DNA from: Clostridia bacterium
Lineage (GTDB): Bacteria > Bacillota > Clostridia > Oscillospirales > CAG-272
Direction: 5' to 3'
Assembly (NCBI GenBank): GCA_017942005.1
Contig: JAGAVJ010000014.1
Span: 1 to 64,000 of the forward strand
DNA length: 64,000 bases
A program made the translations under genes and the position numbers. Of the stretch, positions 6,056 through 14,233 are shown in pieces; the first letter of the stretch is position 1; each line of letters starts with the position of its first letter. Below the pieces are notes generated by a model that worked only from the letters and a program-made list of their open reading frames with translations, made no database searches and was not told the origin of the DNA.

Positions 6056-8932
6056 ATGGAATCAAATCGTAAAAGAATCTTTATCGTTGACGGCAACAGC
6101 ATATTGAACCGTGCCTATTACGGCATTCGTCCTCTGACTACAAAAGAGGGTATTTACACAAACGCAGTATACGGCATGATCACCATGCTTTCAAAGCAGC
6201 TGGAGCTTATAAAGCCCGACCGCTGCGCCATTGCCTTTGACCGCAGAGAACCGACCTTTCGGCACAAGGCGTATGCGGAATACAAGGCAGGACGCCATGC
6301 CTCTCCAGATGAGCTGCACATGCAGTTTCCCTATGCGAAGGACTGCGCTTCGGCGATGGGATTTTCCGTCATCGAGCAGCCGGGGTATGAGGCAGATGAC
6401 ATTCTCGGTACGCTCTCAAAGGAAGCAAACGATGCCGGATGGAACGCATATCTTTTAACCGGGGACCGCGATGCATTACAGCTCATCGGTGATCACACCA
6501 CCGTCCTGCTTGCAACCAATAAGGAAACCGTCACCTTTGACCGTACCCATTTTATAGAGGAATACGGCGTCACCCCAGAACAGTTTGTCGATGTCAAGGC
6601 ATTGATGGGGGACTCCTCCGACAACATTCCAGGCGTTGCCGGCATCGGTGAAAAGACGGCATTGAAACTCATTTCGGAGTACCGCAATCTGGACGCCCTA
6701 TACGAAGCGCTGGACAACGCACCGATTGCAAAGGGTGTCAAAGGCAAACTGCAGAAAGACCGCGACAATGCATTCTTTTCCCGCATGCTTGCTGCTATTG
6801 TTCGGGATGCACCGCTGGATACTCCCTTTTCCGCACTGCCAGCAATATCGGAAAAAGAAGACCGCGCCGCCCTGCGCACCCTCTTTATCAAGCTGGAATT
6901 CTCCGCGCTGATCAAACGCATGAATCTGGATGCAGTCCAAACAGCGGATATACGCTCTGCCACATTAGAAAACAGCCCGCTCCCTACTGCATCCGAAAAT
7001 GTACCCCTCCCTACCGCATCCGAAAATGCGCCCCTCCCTATCACATCAGAGAATGAGCCATTCACTGCAATATCCGAAAATGAGATCCTCCCTACAGCAT
7101 TTAAAAATGATATCCTCCCTACAACGGCAAAACCGATTGACAGCGCCGCACTTGCCGCACTTCCTGCCGAAACGGTCTATGCGGTCCTCCTCGCAAAATC
7201 AAAAGCAGCGGATATCCCCGCAGAGAACGCCTTTGCAAAGGGTTCTCCTACTTTTGATATGTTTCTTTCCGACGGCATTACGGTCAGTGTCTGCCCTCTT
7301 ACAGAACCTGCTGTCCCCGCGTTTCTTGCATCGCACCGTATTGTGACAGACGATGCAAAGACGCTGTATCATACCCTGTTCTCCGCCGGAATTCTGTATA
7401 AAATCGCAGCGGAAAACAATACCGCCTCCCCATCCTCCATTCTGCCGGATCAGGAGCCGTTCTCAGAACCCGACGTTCTGTTTGATACCACACTCGCCGG
7501 GTATGTACTCAGTCCCGGAGAAAGTGACTACAGCACCGAAAAGCTGACGGTACAATACCTCGGCACCATCCTGCCAAAAGAAATGCCTTCTGACCCTACT
7601 GATTCTACTGATCCTACTGACACTCCTGTGGGCACGATACCGCATGATGCCACGGCTGCATCGTGTGCTGCAATTGCGCGGTTATACCCGATACTTCAAA
7701 AAAAGATCATCGCCGACGGCATGGAAGCCCTCTACCGTGACATCGAGCTTCCGCTTGCACGGGTTTTGTTCCGCATGGAGCTGCGCGGCTTCCGCGTCGA
7801 CCTGAACGGACTGGACGCCTACGGCAAAGCGCTTGGCGTGATGTGCGATCAATATATAGAGCGCATTCATCAAATGGCTGGTGTCGTTTTCAATGTCAAT
7901 TCCCCAAAACAGCTGGCAGAGGTACTTTATGACACGCTGGGGCTGCCGTGTCCGTCGTCAAAGCGCTCCACCAATGCAGAGATACTCGAAAGGCTGCGTC
8001 CGTATCATCCCATCATTGCGGATATTCTCGAATACCGACAGGTCGCAAAGCTGAAATCCACCTATACCGACGGGTTGATCAAGGTCGCAGGCAAAGATGG
8101 GCGTATTCACTCCTGCTTCAACCAGACCGTCACAGCGACAGGCCGCTTATCCTCCACAGAACCGAATTTGCAGAACATTCCCATCCGCACAGAGCTTGGA
8201 CGGGAGCTGCGCAAATATTTTGTCGCAAAGGATGAAAACCATGTGCTTGTTGATGCAGACTATTCTCAGATTGAGCTGCGTCTGCTCGCCGCCATTTCCG
8301 GCGACGAAACCATGATAGAAGCCTATCAGAACGGAACGGACATCCATGCGGTCACAGCATCGCAGGTGTTTAACATTCCCCTTTCCTGCGTCACGCCGGA
8401 AATGCGCAAACGTGCAAAGGCGGTCAACTTCGGCATTGTCTACGGCATCAGCGACTATTCCCTTGCCATGGATATCGGCGTTACCAAACGGCAGGCGGGC
8501 GATTATATCGACAGCTATTTAAAGACCTACCCAAAGGTCAACGCCTATTTGCACGAGATTGTCAAAACCGCAAAGGCGGACGGCTTCGTCACGACGCTCT
8601 TTGGACGCCGCCGCTATATTCCGGAGCTGACCGCTACCAAAAAAATGCTTGTCGCATTTGGAGAACGCGTGGCAATGAACAGTCCGATTCAGGGGTCGGC
8701 TGCGGATATCATCAAAGCCGCAATGGTCAAATTAGAGGGGGAATTGAGTGCATCCGGACTGGACGCACACCTGATTTTACAGGTACACGATGAACTGATT
8801 GTTGAGTGCCGCAAAGACTGCCTGGACACTGTCAAAGCGATGTTAAAACGTGTGATGGAAAACACCGTTTCGCTTGCCGTCCCGCTGACTGTCGATGTAC
8901 AGGCGGGGGACAACTGGTTTGACGGACATTAA
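6056..8932 (+). CDS. polA: DNA polymerase I
   Basis: This 958-residue protein is longer than the usual ~880-900. The N-terminal 5'-3' exonuclease (1-290) shows VDGNSILNRAYYG, GYEADDILGTL, TGDRDALQLI and MGDSSDNIPGVAGIGEKTA. The polymerase domain has motif A DADYSQIELR (~732), motif B KRAKAVNFGIVYGISD (~784) and motif C VHDELIVE (~909). The middle 3'-5' exonuclease region lacks recognisable DxE catalytic residues, as in many Bacillota, so proofreading is probably absent. Two low-complexity insertions enlarge the linker: a SEN..LPTA-type repeat (~303-357) and a DPTDSTDPTD stretch (~513-522). The protein acts in Okazaki fragment processing and repair. Confidence 0.97.
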   Translation: MESNRKRIFIVDGNSILNRAYYGIRPLTTKEGIYTNAVYGMITMLSKQLELIKPDRCAIAFDRREPTFRHKAYAEYKAGRHASPDELHMQFPYAKDCASAMGFSVIEQPGYEADDILGTLSKEANDAGWNAYLLTGDRDALQLIGDHTTVLLATNKETVTFDRTHFIEEYGVTPEQFVDVKALMGDSSDNIPGVAGIGEKTALKLISEYRNLDALYEALDNAPIAKGVKGKLQKDRDNAFFSRMLAAIVRDAPLDTPFSALPAISEKEDRAALRTLFIKLEFSALIKRMNLDAVQTADIRSATLENSPLPTASENVPLPTASENAPLPITSENEPFTAISENEILPTAFKNDILPTTAKPIDSAALAALPAETVYAVLLAKSKAADIPAENAFAKGSPTFDMFLSDGITVSVCPLTEPAVPAFLASHRIVTDDAKTLYHTLFSAGILYKIAAENNTASPSSILPDQEPFSEPDVLFDTTLAGYVLSPGESDYSTEKLTVQYLGTILPKEMPSDPTDSTDPTDTPVGTIPHDATAASCAAIARLYPILQKKIIADGMEALYRDIELPLARVLFRMELRGFRVDLNGLDAYGKALGVMCDQYIERIHQMAGVVFNVNSPKQLAEVLYDTLGLPCPSSKRSTNAEILERLRPYHPIIADILEYRQVAKLKSTYTDGLIKVAGKDGRIHSCFNQTVTATGRLSSTEPNLQNIPIRTELGRELRKYFVAKDENHVLVDADYSQIELRLLAAISGDETMIEAYQNGTDIHAVTASQVFNIPLSCVTPEMRKRAKAVNFGIVYGISDYSLAMDIGVTKRQAGDYIDSYLKTYPKVNAYLHEIVKTAKADGFVTTLFGRRRYIPELTATKKMLVAFGERVAMNSPIQGSAADIIKAAMVKLEGELSASGLDAHLILQVHDELIVECRKDCLDTVKAMLKRVMENTVSLAVPLTVDVQAGDNWFDGH
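6967..7128 (+). repeat. 30-bp minisatellite inside polA
   Basis: About five degenerate copies of a 30-bp unit (core CTCCCTACTGCATCCGAAAA) encode 10-residue repeats in the linker after the 5'-3' exonuclease domain. They lie in frame and outside any catalytic motif. Confidence 0.75.
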
Positions 8933-8941
8933 GGTGTTTTA

Positions 8942-8976
8942 TGGGGAAAACTTTTTTAAAAAAAAGCTTTTCCCCA
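8942..8976 (+). terminator. Hairpin downstream of polA, probable terminator
   Basis: A TGGGGAAAA / TTTTCCCCA stem with an A/T loop lies a few bases after the polA stop and is followed by a C-rich then A/T-rich tail. It belongs to the dispersed palindromic family also seen at 1942, 11630, 24263 and 56886. Confidence 0.55.
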
Positions 8977-9060
8977 CCCCCCTTTCAAAAAACTTTAAAC
9001 TGGGTAAACTGATAAAAATTCGTGTATTTTTTGTTCGTTAAAAGTTTTTGCCAAGGAGTT

Positions 9061-9094
9061 TGAGGAGGTGCTTTTTTCAAAAAGCACCTCCTCA
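9061..9094 (-). terminator. Hairpin downstream of the esterase gene
   Basis: A 16-bp near-perfect stem TGAGGAGGTGCTTTTT / AAAAAGCACCTCCTCA lies between the converging ends of polA and the esterase gene. It could stop transcription from either side. Its left flank (AAAAGTTTTTGCC) matches the tail of the copies at 24263 and 56886 in reverse orientation. Confidence 0.5.
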
Positions 9095-9142
9095 TCGTAT
9101 TCACGCTAAAAGTGTTCCCCTGCTTTTTTGAGTTTCCCGATA

Positions 9143-10177
9143 TCAGAAACCGCGTTCCTTCAAAAATGCCACAGAATCGGCATGCCATCCGGAAAATGAC
9201 GCAAACTGCTTGCCAAGTCCGCCGCCGTGTGTGCCGTCTGTGTATTCCACACGTTCCACATCACCGCCAATGGCTTTCATTGCATCTGCAAACGCAATCG
9301 AGTTCTTCTGATAGTCGACGGTAGTATCAAGCACAGAATAGCAAATAAATGTAGAAGGCATGGCAGACAAATTGTACGGATAAGAGTATTTTGCAATTTC
9401 ATCGGCGTCCTGCTGCTTGTCGCCAAGGAATATCCGCGGCATAGTCTCATATGTACCGTCACCAAGCGTCGTTACCGGATAGACAAGCACGCATGCGTCC
9501 GGTGTGGAACGCACAGCTCCCGCCATATCGCCGGCAATGTTTTCTGCCGATTGTTCCGCGGTCATCACTGCCAGATGACCGCCTGCGGAAAAGCCGCACA
9601 CCGCAATTTTATCCGGATTCAGACCAAAGTCCTCTGCAAAATACCGCACATACTGGATGGCGCGCAGACCGTCGGCAAGCGTTGCTTTCCCGTCATACGG
9701 CTCATACCGATAATTAACCACAAACGCGGAAAATCCCTGTTCGTTGTAGGCTTTGGCAACCTCGGTACCCTCTCCCTCGTCGGACAGCTGAAAATACCCG
9801 CCGCCTGGGAAAATCACAACGCCGGTATCCGCACCTTCACACAGATAGGCACGGATGGTCGGCAAAAGTCCCTTTTCGTCATCTTCAATCAAATATGGGA
9901 TGTGATCCTCCTGCCATAAAAGAATTTTTTCGTGCTGCGCAATCTGTTCTGCGGTCGGTGCAGACGTCGGCAGAAGAGCAACCGCAGCTTCTGTTTCTGT
10001 ATTCATAGAATCATCTCTTTCTGTATCATTGGCTGCTTGGCTGATATCAGCCGTACTGTTCTTGCCATCGGCAGTGCCACCGGGAATGCCGTCACTGGCA
10101 CTGCATCCGACAAGTCCGGATATCAGCATAAGAGAAAGCATCGCGGAGAGCATCCGCAGCCAGCCCCTTTTTACCAT
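9143..10177 (-). CDS. Secreted lipoprotein alpha/beta-hydrolase (esterase-like)
   Basis: The 344-residue protein has a lipoprotein signal peptide (lipobox LVGC, Cys about 25). Its BD-FAE-like alpha/beta-hydrolase domain shows an oxyanion FPGGGYF segment (~124), the nucleophile motif GFSAGGHLA (~196), and candidate Asp (VLDTTVDY, ~285) and His (DGTHGGG, ~316). Such enzymes usually de-esterify acetylated or feruloylated polysaccharides, so a role in carbohydrate uptake at the cell surface is likely. It is the last gene of a minus-strand carbohydrate block, and its start overlaps the end of the MazG-like gene by 7 bases, suggesting translational coupling. Confidence 0.85.
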   Translation of the reverse strand: MVKRGWLRMLSAMLSLMLISGLVGCSASDGIPGGTADGKNSTADISQAANDTERDDSMNTETEAAVALLPTSAPTAEQIAQHEKILLWQEDHIPYLIEDDEKGLLPTIRAYLCEGADTGVVIFPGGGYFQLSDEGEGTEVAKAYNEQGFSAFVVNYRYEPYDGKATLADGLRAIQYVRYFAEDFGLNPDKIAVCGFSAGGHLAVMTAEQSAENIAGDMAGAVRSTPDACVLVYPVTTLGDGTYETMPRIFLGDKQQDADEIAKYSYPYNLSAMPSTFICYSVLDTTVDYQKNSIAFADAMKAIGGDVERVEYTDGTHGGGLGKQFASFSGWHADSVAFLKERGF

Positions 10178-10494
10178 CGTTTCATGTTCCTTTCGTGTTT
10201 CTCCCGATACACCGTTTCCAGTTCTTTTGGCGTAATGTTATAGCACAGGAGAATATCATTAAAATACATCATGACGTCGCACAGCTCTTCAACAAAATGA
10301 TGCCGGCTTCCGTCCTGCGCCAGAATGGAGCCGTCCCCTTCTTTTTTGATGATGTCGGCGGCTTCTCCCGCTTCAATCATCATCCAAAGCAGCGTATCGC
10401 GTCCCTTCGCAGGGCAAAGTCCGCCCCACTTGTCAACGTATTGTTCTTGGAGACGGCGCTGCATCTCCTGCATTTCATCAAAGTTCAGTGACAT
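10171..10494 (-). CDS. MazG-like nucleotide pyrophosphohydrolase family protein
   Basis: This short, 107-residue protein is all alpha-helical in character. It has the acidic pattern of the MazG/dUTPase-like all-alpha NTP pyrophosphatases: EAGEAADIIKK (~42-52) and EELCDVMMYFND (~69-80), which supply the Mg-binding Glu/Asp residues. It would remove pyrophosphate from (d)NTPs in the cytoplasm. A good ribosome binding site (GGGAG, 9-nt spacing) precedes the ATG. It overlaps the next gene by 7 bases. Its substrate and its reason for sitting among sugar genes are unclear. Confidence 0.75.
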   Translation of the reverse strand: MSLNFDEMQEMQRRLQEQYVDKWGGLCPAKGRDTLLWMMIEAGEAADIIKKEGDGSILAQDGSRHHFVEELCDVMMYFNDILLCYNITPKELETVYREKHERNMKRW

Positions 10495-10521
10495 GAATTC
10501 ACAGCTCCCTCTCCTGTGATT

Positions 10522-11559
10522 TTAGTCATCAAAGCGGAACAGCGCGGTATAGTCATACTTGTCACCAGCGCGCAGAATTGCCTCGCCGCGGTTCGGACCG
10601 TCCGGTGCGAATTGGGTTTCGAGACACAGCGCGCCGTTTCTGCGTCTGACAAGACCGCCCTTGAACGGATATGCACCTTCCATAAAGTTCGCAGCGTAGA
10701 ACTGAACGCACGGTTTGTCGGTATAGAGCGTCAGCGCCCCCAGCGCACCCGTATAAACAGCAGCTTTCGCAAGCTTTTTGCCCTGATACAGCGTCGCTTC
10801 ATCGGCAGAGATATAGAAGTTGTGGTCAAGCCCCTGCCCTTTCTGCATCTGCTCATCATCGCAGAACATCAGCTCTCTGGAAAGCAGCTTCGGTGTGCGG
10901 AAATCAAAGGGCGTTCCTTCCACCGGTACCTTTGCAACGGGAATCAGGTTTTCATCCACCTTTGACATCTCATCTGCGTTGATCATCAAAGTTTCGTTAT
11001 AAATCGTGTCTCCTGCAATGCCGTTCATGTTGAGATAAGCGTGGTTTGTCATGTTAAACGGCGTATCCTTGTCGGAAACCGCTTCATAGCGGATGGAAAA
11101 GTCCGCACCGCATACAGAATAGGTCACACGCACAGAAACGGTTCCGGGATAATTTTCATTGCCGTCAGGGTCGGTCAGGGTCAGCACCAGATGCTCGCCG
11201 TCGCAGTCGGTTTTGCCTTCCACTGCCCAAAACTTCTTATCGTAGCCTTCCATGCCGCCGTGCAGATGATTGCCGCGTGCTTCCTCATTTGCTGCAAGAC
11301 GGTATTCCACACCGTTCAATGTGAACTTTGCGCCGCGGATACGGTTTGCATATCTGCCGATCAAAGCCCCCTGATAGCCGTCGCTGACCAGATAGCCTTC
11401 GATTTTGTCGTAGCCGCCGATGATATCCGTCCCCTTGTACAGCAGCTTCTGAATGATGCCGCCGTAATTTAAAATGGTTGCCCCAAGCGTTTCACTGCCG
11501 ATTTCATAGGCTGTGACCTCTCTGCCGTCCGGGAGTTTGTCAAAAATATACGTTTTCAT
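10522..11559 (-). CDS. galM: Aldose 1-epimerase
   Basis: This 345-residue protein is full length for the galactose mutarotase family. Diagnostic motifs are GRYANRI (~89), NHLHGGMEGYDKKFW (~112, catalytic His region), DPDGNENYPG (~143), the TNHAYLNMNG segment with the second His (~191), and a C-terminal CLETQFAPDGPNR with the catalytic Glu (~316). It interconverts alpha and beta anomers of aldoses in the cytoplasm. It sits between a PHP phosphoesterase and a MazG-like gene in the same orientation. Confidence 0.93.
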   Translation of the reverse strand: MKTYIFDKLPDGREVTAYEIGSETLGATILNYGGIIQKLLYKGTDIIGGYDKIEGYLVSDGYQGALIGRYANRIRGAKFTLNGVEYRLAANEEARGNHLHGGMEGYDKKFWAVEGKTDCDGEHLVLTLTDPDGNENYPGTVSVRVTYSVCGADFSIRYEAVSDKDTPFNMTNHAYLNMNGIAGDTIYNETLMINADEMSKVDENLIPVAKVPVEGTPFDFRTPKLLSRELMFCDDEQMQKGQGLDHNFYISADEATLYQGKKLAKAAVYTGALGALTLYTDKPCVQFYAANFMEGAYPFKGGLVRRRNGALCLETQFAPDGPNRGEAILRAGDKYDYTALFRFDD

Positions 11560-11609
11560 AAAAATTTTTCACTCCATGTAAGAAATAACAAATGGTTGTT
11601 GTCTATATC

Positions 11610-11668
11610 GCAAGGTTTTTTAAAAGGGGTTTGGGGAAAAGCTTTTTTGCAAAAAAGTTTTCCCCAAA
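11610..11668 (-). terminator. Terminator downstream of the PHP gene
   Basis: A strong stem TTTGGGGAAAA.. / ..TTTTCCCCAAA (11630-11668) lies directly after the stop of the minus-strand PHP gene and before galM. The left tail (AAGGTTTTTTAAAAGGGG, 11612-11629) gives the family's C-rich then T-rich stretch on the minus strand. If efficient, galM and the genes after it need their own promoter or read-through. Confidence 0.55.
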
Positions 11669-11674
11669 TACTTC

Positions 11675-12649
11675 TTATTTTAAATAAATCGGATTGGACC
11701 ATGCGTAGTGTCCGTCACTGTCAATGACTGTCACACGTACATAAGAGTATGCGTCTCCAATTTCAAATTCCGCATGCGTCAAACTGCCGTCTGCCGACCG
11801 CATGACGCGGGTCGGATGCTTATCCGCAAGTATACGGATTGTTTTTACTGGGGAACAATCCACAACAAGGCGTCCGTCCTCATAATAAAAATCGTATAAC
11901 TGGGGTCCGCAGGAAGAATAGAATTTTCCATCATTCAGCGCCTTGAGAATCGCACTGACGGAGTTGTCTTCTGCGTTGACATATACCCAGCCGCCGCAGT
12001 GTTGGTACATTTCGTGACCGTCGTCGGTCGCCACACCGTTGATTTTAATGCCCTGTCCGAGCAGCTCATCCCAATATGCAGCATCCATGTCCATATCTTT
12101 TTCTAACACGCATCCGGTGTTCCAAATTTCCATGGCAAAGTTGCCGCGAAGCTTGGAAAAATATCGTGCCGGAGTGGAAGACCATTCCGGATGACAGTGA
12201 ATGGTCATCTGACCGTCTGCATGCAGCCGATCCAGATATGGTTGGTATTCTTCCTGGCAGGAAACCTCCGCCGAATCAAATTTCTGATCCTGTTCATACG
12301 GATTTCCCTCCTCTTTTGTCGGACCGATGCAGACCGTATGAAAGCAGCGGAAGCCTGTGGAATCAAATTCTTTTGTTAACGTATCCGGATTATCCGTAAT
12401 CGTAGCAAGACCCTCGGCGTCATATTCCATACCGGGAATAATGGTAATATCGGTTTCCGGAGCAAAATTTGTAAAGTTGTAGTTTCTGTGGTCGGTCAGT
12501 GCAAGAAAATCATAACCATGCGCTACATACTTCCGGATTACCTCCTCCGGCGTACCGCGCCCATCAGAACGGGTAGTGTGGCAGTGAAGACCGCCTTTGA
12601 GCATTTTTTTGTCTTTTGCATCAATAAATGCAATCTGTCGAATTATCAT
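11675..12649 (-). CDS. PHP-domain metal-dependent phosphoesterase
   Basis: The 324-residue protein has a typical PHP metal-binding N-terminus: GLHCHTTRSDGRGTP (~20-34), followed by YDFLALTDHRNY (~50) and PGMEYD (~72). Further His/Asp ligands lie in TIHCHPEW (~149) and GVATDDGHE (~201). The family hydrolyses phosphoesters, often on nucleotides or sugar phosphates; the substrate here is unknown. The C-terminal 90 residues form a beta-rich extension. An AGGAGG site precedes the ATG. It is placed after the solute-binding protein gene, with 67 bases between them. Confidence 0.85.
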   Translation of the reverse strand: MIIRQIAFIDAKDKKMLKGGLHCHTTRSDGRGTPEEVIRKYVAHGYDFLALTDHRNYNFTNFAPETDITIIPGMEYDAEGLATITDNPDTLTKEFDSTGFRCFHTVCIGPTKEEGNPYEQDQKFDSAEVSCQEEYQPYLDRLHADGQMTIHCHPEWSSTPARYFSKLRGNFAMEIWNTGCVLEKDMDMDAAYWDELLGQGIKINGVATDDGHEMYQHCGGWVYVNAEDNSVSAILKALNDGKFYSSCGPQLYDFYYEDGRLVVDCSPVKTIRILADKHPTRVMRSADGSLTHAEFEIGDAYSYVRVTVIDSDGHYAWSNPIYLK

Positions 12650-12716
12650 ATGATAGTTTCCTCCTATTTTAAACGGACTGTTCCGCTGCGCGGGATTTCA
12701 AAGCCAATTAGTTCGG

Positions 12717-14210
12717 TTATTCCTTTAGCTGCGCATTGACCGCGTCTATCGCTTTCTGCATTTTGGGTTCATATTTTGCAATCGCGGATGCGATGCTGGT
12801 TTCTCCTTTTTTCAGGGCAGCGTTCACTGCTGTCTGAAGTTCTGAGCCGATATTGTGTACAAAAAGCAAATTCGGCGTAGACGAACGGATAATCAAATCC
12901 AGCATCTCAATCGAATCCTCGTTGCGCAGACCCTTCTGCTCCAGTGTATCCTCTCTGAAAACCGGAAGCACTTTTTCATAGCTGATATAGGTCATCACAT
13001 CGCCGATGACCGCCGAGCGCACCGCATCCTTCACCGTCACGGGAATGGTATACACCGGCGTTCCGTAAAACGGAATCGCATAATAGCGCTCCTGCGTCTC
13101 GTCATATTTCGGGAACGGTACAACACCGAAGGAAAAATCCTTATCGCGCAGACGTGCGGTTTTAGAAAGCTCTGCCGGAACAAACATGGCACGTTCTACT
13201 TCAAAAATATTGATATAACTGCCCGGGGTATCATCCGAAGCAGCGTCATTTTTCGGAAATACATAGCCGCTTGACACAGACATTTCCGTAATCAGCTTTT
13301 CAAAGCCGTTGATGAACAGGGGTTCATTGTATGCCGGTGTCAGAACACCGTCCTGATTCCGCAGAATCGCTGCGCCAAACCCGTAAAGGAACTGCGACAG
13401 ATCACACATGGATACGCCCCAGATACAGCTTCCGCCTTCTCTGTACAGAAAGTCGCTGTCACCGTTCAGATTTGCGGCGGCTTTCATATATTCCGCAAAA
13501 CGGTCTATGGTCCATGTTCCCTGCCGAACCAGATCATACGGTTTGTCAAGGTCGAGATTCGTCATCATGTCTTCATTGAAATAAAGACACCACAGCGAAT
13601 CCATGACCATCAGCTGAGAATATCCCGCTGCACCGTACAGACTGTCACCAAGTGCAATGGCATCGTTATATGTTTGAATCCACCAGGGGCTGTCCAGATG
13701 CAGTTCTTCAAAGTCATAGAGGTTGTACAGCGCATTTTCCGCGGTCAGCCGTCCCATATCCCGGGTGGGAACATAAATGGCGTCATAGGCGTCCTCTCCT
13801 GCCATCAATATCTTATACGCTTCTGCGATAAGCTCGGTGTCCACGCCGCGGCATGTCTCCTCCAGCACGACATTCACACGCCGTTCCACTTCACGGCAGC
13901 GCTCGTACATGACATCGTCAAGCGATTCGCCTGTCAATCCCTCACGGTCAATCTGCGCACGCATGGAGTAGACATCCTCTGCGTTGAGAAAGCGGAATGC
14001 GCTTCCGCCATAGTCCACCTCGGGGTATGTGTAAAGACTTTCTGTTACGGCTTCTGTGTCCACTGTCGTAACTGCTTCTGTGCTGTTTTCGTTCGTTGTA
14101 CTGCCGCCGTCACTGCTGTCCCCGCACGAGAGGAGACAAGCACTCCCCCCGACGGTACAGACAAGCAGAGAAAGCATGACAGAAACAGCACGTTTCGTCA
14201 TTGTATTCAT
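12717..14210 (-). CDS. Extracellular solute-binding lipoprotein
   Basis: The 497-residue protein has a lipoprotein signal peptide (hydrophobic stretch, then LLSC with Cys about 29) and a Ser/Thr/Glu-rich linker. A long type-1 extracellular solute-binding fold follows, with typical segments such as EVERRVNVVLEE, YDAIYVPTRD and QGTWTIDRFAEYMKAA. It would capture a sugar or oligosaccharide for an ABC importer. No permease or ATPase gene is adjacent, so its transporter must be encoded elsewhere. It is followed by the PHP gene and preceded by the DUF4965 protein gene, 23 bases away. Confidence 0.85.
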   Translation of the reverse strand: MNTMTKRAVSVMLSLLVCTVGGSACLLSCGDSSDGGSTTNENSTEAVTTVDTEAVTESLYTYPEVDYGGSAFRFLNAEDVYSMRAQIDREGLTGESLDDVMYERCREVERRVNVVLEETCRGVDTELIAEAYKILMAGEDAYDAIYVPTRDMGRLTAENALYNLYDFEELHLDSPWWIQTYNDAIALGDSLYGAAGYSQLMVMDSLWCLYFNEDMMTNLDLDKPYDLVRQGTWTIDRFAEYMKAAANLNGDSDFLYREGGSCIWGVSMCDLSQFLYGFGAAILRNQDGVLTPAYNEPLFINGFEKLITEMSVSSGYVFPKNDAASDDTPGSYINIFEVERAMFVPAELSKTARLRDKDFSFGVVPFPKYDETQERYYAIPFYGTPVYTIPVTVKDAVRSAVIGDVMTYISYEKVLPVFREDTLEQKGLRNEDSIEMLDLIIRSSTPNLLFVHNIGSELQTAVNAALKKGETSIASAIAKYEPKMQKAIDAVNAQLKE

Positions 14211-14233
14211 GTTTTACTGTATTCTTTCCTGTT

